Assembly (NCBI GenBank): GCA_023374025.1
Contig: SIJG01000003.1
Coordinates: forward strand, 3,958,384 to 4,022,383
From: Heterodera schachtii
Taxonomy: Eukaryota; Nematoda; Chromadorea; Rhabditida; Heteroderidae
Direction: 5' to 3'
Length of the DNA stretch: 64,000 nt
Shown here: piece by piece, positions 24,801-34,700 of the stretch
How the letters are laid out: every line of letters starts with the position of its first letter
Position numbering within the stretch: position 1 is the first letter of the stretch
Notes under the pieces: generated by a model
Database searches by the model: none
Seen by the model: the letters and a program-made list of their open reading frames with translations, nothing else
Told to the model about the DNA's origin: nothing
Position numbers and translations under genes: made by a program

Positions 24801-26191
24801 CAATTTTTTAATAACCTGAAATTTATACCATCCGGTGAAGTATTATTTTTATTTGGTAAAGATCTAAGGACCCGGCCAACATCAACAACATTAAATTCAA
24901 TATCATTAATTACAGGAGAGTGACTAGATAAATCAAAAGGTAAAGGAATTTTAATTTATGAAAAATTAAATATTTTTTTCGTAAAAAATGATTATTATCA
25001 CTGACGAAATCCCTTACTGACGAAATCACTGCTGACGAAATCACTCACTGACGAAATCACTTCTGACGAAATCACATGTTACCATTTAATCCTTTTCTCT
25101 TTAAAAACAATCGCGTCAATGAAAAGATTCAAATGTTTGTTTACTTTGTGACATGAAAGGCAAAAATTATATATAGATAAATAATTAAATGTTTTCGATT
25201 TTAAGCATTCTTACAATCGCAAAATGATCAGAAGAAAATTTTGGAAAAAATCAGTGAATTGGAACAGACACAGAAAAAGGTGGTTGAATGGAAGAGAAAA
25301 AATAAAATTAAAATATTTTACGGTAAAAATAATTTTAAATTATTATATAACAATTATTTAACAATATAGAAAATCAATAAAAATGATTTATTTTCAGGTG
25401 CTTTTAAAATTCCAAAAAAATTATTGGGATGCCAATTTTTGTTGTCATGAGAATCTCCAAATCATTGGCAACAAAAGTCTCATTGTCCATTTTAAGGGAA
25501 ATGTTAATGGTATTTTTAAAATTTACATCAAAATTAATTTCTCCTAAAAAGGTTGGAACTCCGTCTTCGCTAAATATCCGATTGTGCTGAACAAGGATTT
25601 GTCTGACTTTTTTTACTTCGAAATTTCAGTTATGAAAAGGGAAGGAAACTAGTAAGCGAATTTGGCATTTTGAAACATTTATAATAAAATATTAAAAAGT
25701 GAAATATTTTATTATTTATTCCTTCTTTATTCAGTTGGCTTAACTTCGGATTCGCTGTTAAACAGCAGAACAAATTGAATATAGCAATTGTATATGAAAA
25801 AGGCACTTATGCCTATGAAAGATATGGATGGATTTGGATTAACGGAAAGGGAAGAAATGACAAATATTCCTACGGTGTTGGTGATACAATTGGGATTGGC
25901 CTCAATTTGGCCACTCGGCAGATCATTTTCACCAAAAATGGACTTCTTTTGGGTTAGCCAATTAAATAAATTAATTTCTTTTAAGCTATTTATTTGCCTG
26001 TTATGCTAATTTATTTTTATGTTTAAAATAATCAAAAATCCCTTAACTTTTTCACAGATACTTCTGATTTTCTGGTTGATCCATCTTTTGCTGATGGTTC
26101 TCTTTATCCATTCGTTTCTTTGTTCAACTCTGGTGACAAAATTGAGGCGAATTTTGGGCCCAATTTCAAATTCGATTTGGCAACTCTCTGA
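18025..26191 (+). CDS. SPRY-domain protein with N-terminal coiled coil (SPRYSEC/RBP relative)
   Basis: Exons read as 18025-18085, 18189-18274, 18357-18422, 18486-18585, 18810-18941, then 20371-20465 or 25206-25279, then 25398-25509, 25552-25651, 25735-25952 and 26058-26191. With one of the two middle exons the frame is continuous (367 or 360 residues). The start MSISTNS has no signal peptide, unlike classical SPRYSEC effectors. Residues 50-170 are lysine/glutamate-rich coiled coil ([20 protein letters not shown]). The last ~190 residues form a SPRY domain: [59 protein letters not shown], and the end [19 protein letters not shown] domains bind proteins; in cyst nematodes relatives act in the host or inside the worm. 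Every splice site is canonical. The intron 20466-25205 was enlarged by a CT tract and a LINE. Confidence 0.8.
18942..20370. other. Large intron of the SPRY gene with two GC-rich hairpin copies
   Basis: No coding exon is supportable here. Two near-identical hairpin modules lie in tandem at 19922-19947 and 20004-20027, each followed by GACCCCTATTGTTCCCC. Three ATGAGGCTTTT-type words follow at 20209-20262. These are probably one or two decayed MITEs. Confidence 0.5.
20793..20849. repeat. Perfect 23-bp inverted repeat (hairpin), GC-rich core
   Basis: The left arm 20793-20815 and right arm 20827-20849 are exact reverse complements (ATTTTAACTAGCGCGGGG...), with an 11-nt loop TCGCTTCGCTC. It sits 30 bp before the CT tract. 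Confidence 0.85.
20879..22530. repeat. 1.65-kb CT-rich microsatellite / polypyrimidine tract
   Basis: The plus strand is almost purely C and T, mostly (CTCT)n with interspersed TTTT and CCC, and a few repeated longer phrases such as CACTCAATTCTCTTTG. The long open frames here are a by-product of composition and not genes. It lies in an intron of the SPRY gene. Confidence 0.95.
22962..23059. mobile_element. Short hAT-like MITE
   Basis: The ends CAGGGGTGGAGC and GCTCCATCCCTG are inverted, and the flanks GTAAGAAA/GTAATAAA match at 7 of 8 bases. The centre is GC-rich (CGCGATCGCG words). Short and without coding capacity. Confidence 0.5.
23207..24949 (-). mobile_element. LINE copy 2 (minus strand), 5'-truncated, uninterrupted RT
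   Basis: Nearly identical to 13346-16325 of copy 1 without its two insertions. A single reading frame runs from 24949 down to 23354 and includes [40 protein letters not shown] and the C-terminal region. The 5' end is missing the endonuclease and the start of RT; the 3' UTR ends near 23207. The open frame suggests a young insertion, but truncation makes it non-autonomous. Confidence 0.88.
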
Positions 26192-26538
26192 GGAAGAATT
26201 AATTATTCACTTATGTTTAGGGTTCGAAGTTACTTGAGACTCACCTAAGGAGGATAGAAAAGCTGACCTTAAATTTAAATTTGAAAATACAAGCATAAAT
26301 AATGGGAATATATGGCATTTGCTTAAAAAAATTCTCACCAGACAGTAAGTGCCGGACCAGATCCTACCTATCCGGAGCCCCTAATTATGATGAATCAAAA
26401 TATTTGGGTATTTTTAAAATAATTTTCTTTCTTCAAAATCAATCAATAATTTATTGAAAAATGTTTAAATTCAAATTGTAAGAATTTACAAAATTCAGAC
26501 CAATAATAATCTTTTCGATTGATCGACCAAATTATCTT

Positions 26539-28061
26539 TTATGATTTGTCCGTTTTTGTTTTGTCTGATTTGACTCCAATTGCCATTGTCAGTGTCACTT
26601 TGTCCTCATCTTTGTCATATAATCCTTTGTCCGGGTCCATCAATTGCTTAATTTCTTATTTAATTTTCAAATTTGAATTAATTTCCTCTCACCGTAAAAG
26701 CAATAAAATTTGGATAACCAAAGCTATTTGATTTATTGTCAAAAACTGAATCAAAATTTCCCATTAAATCTTCCTCCCGTTCTTTTGCGAAAGGATTCGT
26801 AAAATTGCCGACACAGAATAACTCCAATTTATGTCTTAATATATGATAAAGTATATTTAATAATTTTTAATTACTCTACCCGTTTTTTGACAAGATAAAA
26901 AGACGCCAAAAATCTTTCAGTGCCATTGGGCGCAATGTTCACTTTTGCCAACATTTGCCATGGAAGTCCCCTTATGTACACGGCATTGCTATACCGTCCA
27001 AATCCACTAGTTTGCCGTGTAAATGCCAAAAAATGATCAATTTCCAACACAAGTGTGCCCTTGTGCCGATCAGAAATTCGTTGCTTCGTGGAAAATTGCA
27101 ATAGGCACCGCCCACCGGGCACATCACAGAGATTTGAATGGCAATGGAACTGATAAATGCCGATCACTTCTTCCAATGTTAGCACGTCAGAAGGAACTGT
27201 GAGAAATGCATTAGACAAAAGCTAGAGGATTATTTGCATTTTCGGCACTTTGTGTTATGATTTGGCTTTTTGAGGCTTAAGACCGACCATGCGAATTGGA
27301 GAAATATTTTTAGCTTCCTAATTAAAATTCACAGATTTTAAGTAATCCTGAAAATATTACCAATGCTTTGCGAAAATTCCTCTTTTGGAATTAGTGGAAA
27401 ACGGATCTTGAACAATGCTGGGCCAAGCATTGAGCGTCGATTTTTAGCTGAACATTCAATGCCATTTTGAAGACATTGCTCGTCAGCCCAACGGTGGGCC
27501 TAAGGGGAAAAAACTAATTTAATAAATTAATTACAGATTTCCAAATTTCAAATTCATCAATGGTTTCCAATTGAAAATTTTTTATGATTTCATCATAATT
27601 GTCATACCATTTTCCCCTTTTTGATTTTGGGAGTCAAAACGGAACATTGCCTCAAAAACATCGGAAGCTGAGTTCAAAATTAATTTGTGGGCTGGCAAAA
27701 GCTAAAAAGTTGGAAAAAATATTAAAATTATTGAATGAAATCATAAGTGCAAAGTAGAGTTGGTCGGGACAGGGACTGGTACTGAAAAAACGGGTACAAC
27801 TGAGTACCCAGTCCCGGTTTTGGCAAATTTTGACCGGGACCGGGAAATTGCCAAAAATTCCCGGTTTTTTAACCCGAAAATTCTCGGTCCCGGTTTTTGT
27901 CAAAATTCTCGGTCCCGACCAACCCTAGTGCAAAAAATGATTTTTTAAAACTTGCCTTTGTCCTTTCCTTTCCCCACCAAAAAATGAACATCCGCATTTT
28001 CGCCCTCGCTCAGCAACAGCTTCATCCGATCAACCAAATTGCCTGGCTTTGACGATGGCAT
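26539..28061 (-). pseudogene. BTB/POZ-BACK-MATH protein gene, decayed
   Basis: Minus-strand exons: 27956-28061 (start MPSSKPGNLVDRMKLLL, then DVHFLVGK), 27608-27701 (LLPAHK, SDVFEAMFRF), 27361-27499 (HRWADEQC, MLGPALFKIRFP), 26880-27196 (MATH: LVLEIDHFLAF, YIRGLPWQMLAKV), about 26703-26832, and 26539-26646 (LMDPDKGLYDKDEDKVTL). BTB-MATH proteins are usually Cullin-3 adaptors that select ubiquitination targets. About 130 residues expected between the second and third exons (rest of BTB, start of BACK) are missing. Exon phases do not match at that junction or at the first one, and one base is lost near 26778. The first intron has a GC donor and holds a 173-bp MITE. Confidence 0.7.
27755..27927. 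mobile_element. 173-bp hAT-like MITE with GGTCCCG words
   Basis: The ends TAGAGTTGGTCGGGAC and GTCCCGACCAACCCTA are inverted. The flanks GTGCAAAG (27747-27754) and GTGCAAAA (27928-27935) match at 7 of 8 bases. The interior is CCCGGTCC-type words, the same vocabulary as the tracts at 160-215, 1539-1625 and 42555-42690. It lies in the first intron of the BTB/MATH gene. Confidence 0.65.
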
Positions 28062-29331
28062 TTATGGGAAAAATAAAATGGTTTTAAAATATAATAATAA
28101 TTAATTACTCAAATTTATTCGGACCCAAAATATTTGCGAAGCAAATTGAGGAATGAATGGAGTGACGGGAGAGCTTTTGTTTTTTAAGGAACGTGTGAAT
28201 ATTTACATTTGTGTATGTGATCGATCCGATAATTTATACACCTGAATAATAAACAGAAGAAAACGGTGCTCAAAAATCCATCAAATCAGACATTTGACAT
28301 TTTCATTACCTTTATCGATTACTTTTATAAAATCATTTAAGTAATAAATGTAATATTATTAAACAAACTTTTCATAATAATAATATTTTAATTAGAAAAT
28401 TCATTTAATTAATGTAAAACCCATACATTGATTGGTTAATTTTAAAAATTTTCCTCCTTTTCTCACTCATATTTTAAATTTTGGTTTTGTTTTATAAATA
28501 TAATTTTTATAATTTTTTATATATACAGTCATGGTCAAAAATGTTGTCCCATTAAATTCATCAAAGAAAAAGTCAATATTTTATGGGCCAAAAATTCTGA
28601 AATAATTCATGCTAACATTACTTTTGATGCTGATCAAAAAAGTTTTTTACACCCACCTACTGAGAAAAGGAGGAAAAATTTTCAAATTAATGGGTTTTAC
28701 ATTAATCAAATGAATTTTCTAATGAAAAATTATTACCATGAAAAGTTTGTTTAATAATACTTAAATTTATTATTTAATTGCTTTTATAAAAGTAATCGAT
28801 AGAGGACATGAAAATTCCAAATGTCTGATTTGATGATTTTTTGACTAATTGTAACGCCCAAAACACAAAAAAATTTCCATTTGATGGATTTTTGACTATT
28901 TTTGACTAACGTCCCAGCACCAAGAAAACGGCAGAAACCCATTTGGACAATGGCAATTTAAAAGTGTATTTTAGCAGTAACAAAAAATTGGAAAGATAAT
29001 TAATTCATTTATAAAAAGGTAACATATTTAACATAATCCAAATTTTTAATTGAGTCTTTTTTTGTCATCATGAAGGAGCAAAAGAGGGTAAAAAAGAGAA
29101 AATACATTAATGGAAATCAATTTTCAATTTCATTTATTTAATTTTAAATTTATTTATTTAATAAGTCATTTCTGATAAAGAATCATCCGTTCAGTGAGTT
29201 CTTTCGTCGGTCACTTTTGATCTGTAATCATGCTATTTTGAGGCGACCATCCTTAATTTGTTTTATTTTTATTATTTTATTAAATTTAAATTATTTATTT
29301 TTCTTCCATCCTTAATTTGTTTTATAATTTA
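28062..29331. repeat. Intergenic region dominated by a fold-back repeat
   Basis: Arms at about 28262-28470 and 28665-28930 are inverted copies of each other with small indels (for example CATCAAATCAGACATTTG versus CAAATGTCTGATTTGATG). Between them, TACAGTCATGGTCAAAAATG at 28525 looks like the end of a Tc1/mariner-type element. No gene was found; a single TCAGTGAGTTCTTTCGTCGG at 29191 resembles the CGTCAG words at 22550. Confidence 0.5.
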
Positions 29332-29535
29332 TTAAATTTTATTTATTTTTCTCCTACCGCAGAAGCAACTGCTGCCATCATACACACAACCTGCGGCACA
29401 TAATCTTTGAGGATCTTCGCACACATTTAAAGAAGGGTTGTAAGCGCACTGGGCATTTGCCATCAGAAAAATGTCCATGGCAAAGATTGTGGTGAAAAGC
29501 ATCACAGCGATGGCGACAATTTTGGCTTTATCCAT
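29332..29535 (-). CDS. Small secreted cysteine-rich protein (67 aa), effector candidate
   Basis: A single-exon frame from ATG at 29535 to a stop at 29332. Residues 1-29 form a signal peptide (charged start MDKAK, hydrophobic core, AxA-like site MANAQ). The mature part of about 38 residues has six cysteines spaced C-x8-C-x6-C-x3-C-x6-C-x-C and ends in a basic GRRKINKI tail. Small secreted proteins of this design are common gland products of plant-parasitic nematodes. The hexamer ATGCCA, reported as the dorsal-gland promoter motif of Globodera, occurs once on the gene strand about 125 bp upstream (29658-29663), which alone is weak. I do not recognise the family. Confidence 0.65.
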   Translation of the reverse strand: MDKAKIVAIAVMLFTTIFAMDIFLMANAQCAYNPSLNVCEDPQRLCAAGCVYDGSSCFCGRRKINKI

Positions 29536-30640
29536 TTTTGGGTATATTTTGAAATAATTTTGAATGCCTAACTTAATTATTTAATAATAAATGATTATTT
29601 TAAGTATTAAAATTGTAAGATAGCCAATTAATCAAAAACAGAAAATTTCGCAAAAAATGGCATCGAATCTTTTGGAATTTTAATAAAAATAGGCAATTTT
29701 TACAGTTGGATTATAAAAAAGTTTCCAAAAAGTTTAGAACTCAGAAAATTACCAGTTTTTGTTGTTATCGTTTGAAAAAATTTTGCAGATTCTTTTTTAT
29801 ACAAATTATTTTTGAAAATTCAATTTTATTAAACTTTTTGTTATTTTTCCATTAAATCAGTATTTAAGCATTTACATAAACACAAATTTTTAAAAAACTT
29901 AAATTATAATATTATAATATTTTTTCTTGATAAATAATTAAATAAAAATTAAAAAAAACAAATTTTTTTGAAAAAAAATTGCGAATTTTACGGGAATGAA
30001 AAAAGGGAATCCCGTCCTTTCCTTTTTCCGTTCCCAGAAAAAAAGCGAAATTGTACATTTATTTGTGCCCAATTTATTAAGCCTTTACTGGAAATCTGCG
30101 TTAAAGAAAAATAAATTGATGCTTAAATACCATTCTTCCTTCCAAAGATGTTTCTCTCGTGTTATCAATTTTATTCATATTTGCTTTTATACTTTTTGAT
30201 AAAAAATGAAAAGAATGATATGAATAATTCAAAATTTAATTAATTTTTTAAGCATTTGTTTGAATTGAAAAGCACTTTTCACGTTTATTCATGACTTTTT
30301 GATGAATAATTTTTCTTCTCCAAATTTTTAATTATTTAAAATTAAACAAGAAACAAATATATGTAAAATCATATGAATTTTATGTGTAGCATTTTTTAAG
30401 TAAAAATTAATTAATTAAAAATTGCTTTTACTTATTATGAAAAACCCAAAGCAAAAATCCGTCTTTTGCAAATTTTTATTTTGTTTTTTATTTAATAAAA
30501 TCTGAAAGTTAAAGTTAAAGCTAAATTAAATTAATGAAAATTTTAAATCGAATTTACTTCAGTTATTTCAAACAATTAGTCAATTAGAAATTAAAATTTG
30601 CTTTTTGTATCACTTTTTTGGGGAAGGCACTAAAAAATAA
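29536..30640. other. AT-rich intergenic DNA
   Basis: Extremely A/T-rich, with runs of A and T and no coding pattern that holds on either strand. Contains the presumed promoter of the small secreted gene at its left side. Confidence 0.4.
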
Positions 30641-31378
30641 CTTTCTCTTTACACAATTTCGTGGTGCCGTTTTGTCCACTAAATATTGCGCCAAATTCAA
30701 ATTCAAATGCCAAAGCGAATGCAATGAAATCGTCAAAAAATGCGGCAGAAGGAAGCGCATTAAAAGTTCATTTCCAAGTGGTTCAATATCTGTAAAAATT
30801 ATTATTTTAAATTATTCATTTCGCTTTACCTTTTGGTCAATTTGATTTATAAATATTTTTACATTTGTTTTATTTGTTCGGTACCGATAGTGCCGTCGAA
30901 GTTTTATTTTTTAAATTCATGAAATATTCTCTCCCACCTTGCCTCGGTTCGTGGCTGATTATTGCGCCTTGGTGCTTGGAAATGATCAGGTCGTGCCATT
31001 GGTCTTCGACAATTTCTTCGGCACATTCCACTAATTTTTGTTTGCCAATGTCCTTGTTCACACTACAAAAAGTTTGCCAATATTTTTATTTTTTGCCATT
31101 TCACTTTGGCAACAGAGGAAAAACCTAAAATGATTAAAAACGACCAATTTTAAAATAAATTTTTTAATTTATTTTCCTTTGTGCAGTCATTTTGAATTTT
31201 AAATTTTCCCTTTTTTGCTTGCACAATTTCAAAAGGCCAGCAAAGGATGACAATGGGTTAAAAAATTCAAAATATTTAATTCAATTTCTGATTACATAAG
31301 ACATTACCGTATTGGTGGAGCTGAGCAAATAGTAACAAAGCACAGAATGACGGACAATAACAAAAATCAGTTCATTTG
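30640..31378 (-). CDS. Possible exons of an unidentified gene
   Basis: Three minus-strand blocks have good splice borders. 31309-31378 (NELIFVIVRHSVLCYYLLSS) has an AG before it and GTAATG after it. 30938-31062 (KQKLVECAEEIVEDQWHDLI) has TTTTTGTAG before and GTGGGA after it. 30640-30789 (IEPLGNELLMRFLLPHFL) has a TTTTACAG acceptor. The junction between the last two keeps the frame. No domain is recognised and neither gene end was found. It could be a fragment or chance. Confidence 0.35.
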
Positions 31379-31705
31379 CTAATTAATTCTTAATTAATTA
31401 AAAATTGAAATTGATATTTACGATTTGAATCATTTTATTTTATTTTACGAATAAAATATACTCCAAAATGATAAATAAATGAATGAATAAAAGTGAAGGG
31501 CTGGAGAATTCGTTGGTGTGTAATGAATTCTGTTGTTTGTCCAATCACTGAGTTTTCTGAGTCGTTTTTTTCACATAATGATATTTCGTCATTATTTTTT
31601 CTTACATTTTAGCAAAATGCAAAAAACAAAAGTAATAATTGAAGAAAGAAGCATAAATATTTAAAAGAACAAATTGATAAGTTTTTGTGAAAATTTCATC
31701 TTCCT

Positions 31706-34700
31706 CAGAGAGTTGCCAAATTGAACTTGAAATTGGGCCCAAAATTAGCCTCGATTTTGTCATTAAAATTGAATAAAGTAACGAATGGGTGAAGAGAATT
31801 GTCGGCAAAAGATGAAGCGTCGAGAAATCAGAGAAACCTTTGAAAAAGTTAAGGGATTTTTGATAATTAAAACTTAAAAACCAATTAAAATAAATTAGAT
31901 AATTAATGAATTTATAATTTAAGATTTGATAATTATAAGTTTATTTGTCCAACCCAAACGGAGTCCATTTTTGGTGAAAATGATCTGTCGAGTGTCCGAA
32001 TTGACGCCAATTCCTACGGTATCGCCAGCACCGTAGGAATATTGTCAATTTGTTTCCTTTCTTTTTCCGTTAATCCAAATATCGCCATAACTGTCGTATG
32101 CATAAGTGCCCTTTTCATATCCAATTGTCCCTTCCAATTTTGTCTGCTGTTTGAAAGCAAATCCGAAGATGAGATAACTGAATAAAGAAGAAATAAATAA
32201 TAAAGGAATAACTTTTTAATTATAATAATTAAATTTTAATTTTTTGATAAAATTGATATATAAAAATTTAAAAAAACTTACTTTTTCTTATTTCTGACTG
32301 AAATTTCATAGTAAAAAATAACGGCCGACGAATTATTGTTCAGCAAAATCGGATGTTTAGCGAAGACGGAAGGCCAAACTTAGGAGAAATTATTTTATTT
32401 TGTAAATTTAAAAAATACCATAAGAATGATTTCTGTTGTGATGGACTGTCAATCTTTTGGAGCCAATGATTTCGATGCCTTTATAACAAGCGTTGGCATC
32501 CCAATAATTTTGATCATTTTGTAATTGTGAGAATCGTTCATCAGAAGCTAAAAATAGAAACCCAATTATTTATTAAAATTGATATTTTCCAAATGTCGTG
32601 TATATCGTATTTCCTAAAAATATAATCACACCTAAATTCGAAGCCTCTAATATAAGCCCGCCCACCCAAAAAAAAAATTGTTTTTCCCAAAAAGAAATCA
32701 AGTTTTTGAACATAGTGTTTAATAAAATGGCACAATTAATTTTCGATATTTTGGAATTTTTTTTTTAATTTTTCAGTTTTTGGGCTCGGAATTAGTTGAA
32801 TGTTTGAAAATTCATAACTTACTTCAGAGTTAGTCAATTTTAGCTGAATAAGCTTGAAAATAGAGAAAAAAACAGTAGTTTTTATGCGTTTTATAAGAAA
32901 TGCTATGTTCAAAAAGAAAATTATTATTAAAGAAATTCTGGAAAATTAGATTTTCCTGAAAAATTATTCATAACTCGTTTCAAAAAGGGTATTTTAGAAA
33001 ATAGAGATCTAAAAACCCAGTTTTTTCTCCATAATCAGTAAGGCTCCAATCTTTAGGCTTAAAAAACCCCCAAAACAGTAATTCTTGTTCATTTTCCCTT
33101 ACCCTTTTGCTGTTGGTGTGCCATTTCCATTTTGTCAACCTTCGTCTGCACCGTCACATCAATTCGTTCCATGACCTTTTTCTCAAATTCTTCTTGGAAT
33201 GTCTTGTGCTGAAATTAAATGTTTTTTATTGCCAAAAATCCGAAAATTTTTATTTTCATTTTTGAATTTTTGTAAATGATTAATAATTTGACCCCACCGC
33301 GTCCAATTTTTCCTCCAATTTGTCCATTTTCTCCTTCATTTCCTTGTGATCATTTTTCAGCTTTTGATTCTCATCTTCTGCCTTTAAAATTAAAAATTTG
33401 AAACAAAAATAAAGAATTCAAATTTTCCAGTAATTCTGTCGATGGTTCCCCCATTTTTGGCAAAATTTAGTGGTGAAAACAAGTTGCTGATGTTATTTGG
33501 GATCGCTAATAGTTTAAGTATCGCAAAAATAATTCATGATCACCAATTGCCAACACTTTCGACTAATTTAACCCATTTTTGACAAAATACATAATTAGAT
33601 AATCCTTCGTAATTTGTGTCACAATGGAAAAGATTTTAAATTTCATTGCAAAAGCGTTTAGCACGAATCCGAGATTGTAAGATCATTGATTCATTGGTTT
33701 GAATTACTTGATTTTTTCAGAATGATCTGGGTTCAAATCCATTTTGCTGCGAACAACTTTTTTAAAATATTTTATATGTTTATTAATACGCTGAATTCAC
33801 CTCATCAATTTGGAACAAAACTCCTTCTGCTGCTGCGCGTGGTCATTTCTCAGTTGTGAAAGGCTTTCAGCTGAAAGAAAGCAAAATTATTATTAAAATA
33901 TTATTTTATTTACACAATATCTTTTCTTTAAAACATATAATTAGGCCAATTATTAAACATAATTATAAGTATTTGCCAATTAATTGCACACCGATTTCGT
34001 TCTCCATTTTGGCCAATTTTTCACACTGATCCTTTTGGGAGGTGTTCAGTTGATCAAAATGTGCATTTTGCTTCTGTCGGCATTTCTCCAATTGGCCAAT
34101 CCGTGCCAAAATCGGTTCAAAATGATTGGAGCAAACTGAAATATGTTTCAATTATTAAAATATGTATTTTTGTTGTATTATTTGTTGTCTAATTTGAAAA
34201 TTATTTAAAAAATATTATAATCATTTTCATATTCACTTTTGCCGAAAAGTTCGTATGAGTTCGTTTCCACCGCATCAATTTTGGCACAAAGTTTCATCTG
34301 CTGATTTTGCATTTGCAAAAGACGATCAGCTTTAAGCAAAAAAAATTATTGTTCCTATCAATTAAAATGATTAACAAATTATCCAATTTTCACTCACAAA
34401 TCATGCAATTCCGTTTCCAAAATTGCGTTAAATTCGTCTAATTTTGAAATTAGTTTTTAAAAATTAAAAATGCTTCGTTACAGTAGGCATTTATTTACTT
34501 ACCGTACTTTTCCGTTTCCATTTCCTCGTCATCTTGCTTTTTCTTCTCCATTTCACTCATTCGTCCCAAAAGATCTTTCTGTTCATTTTGCAATTCCAAG
34601 ATTTGGTCAATAAGTGCTTAAAATATTGGGATAAATTATTAAATTGTTTTTTTTATATATTTTTATTTCCCTTTTAATTATTAATTTAATTTTTTAATTT

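Larger units (their letters stand above)
22550..25074. mobile_element. Block bounded by inverted arrays of GTGATTTCGTCAG words, containing LINE copy 2
   Basis: The left border 22550-22611 has four copies of GTGATTTCGTCAG(T)(A). The right border 24999-25074 has five copies of the complement CTGACGAAATCAC. Such inverted iterated ends are typical of a TIR DNA element, into which the LINE and a small MITE inserted. No convincing target duplication was found beyond the arrays, so the element class is open. Confidence 0.6.
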
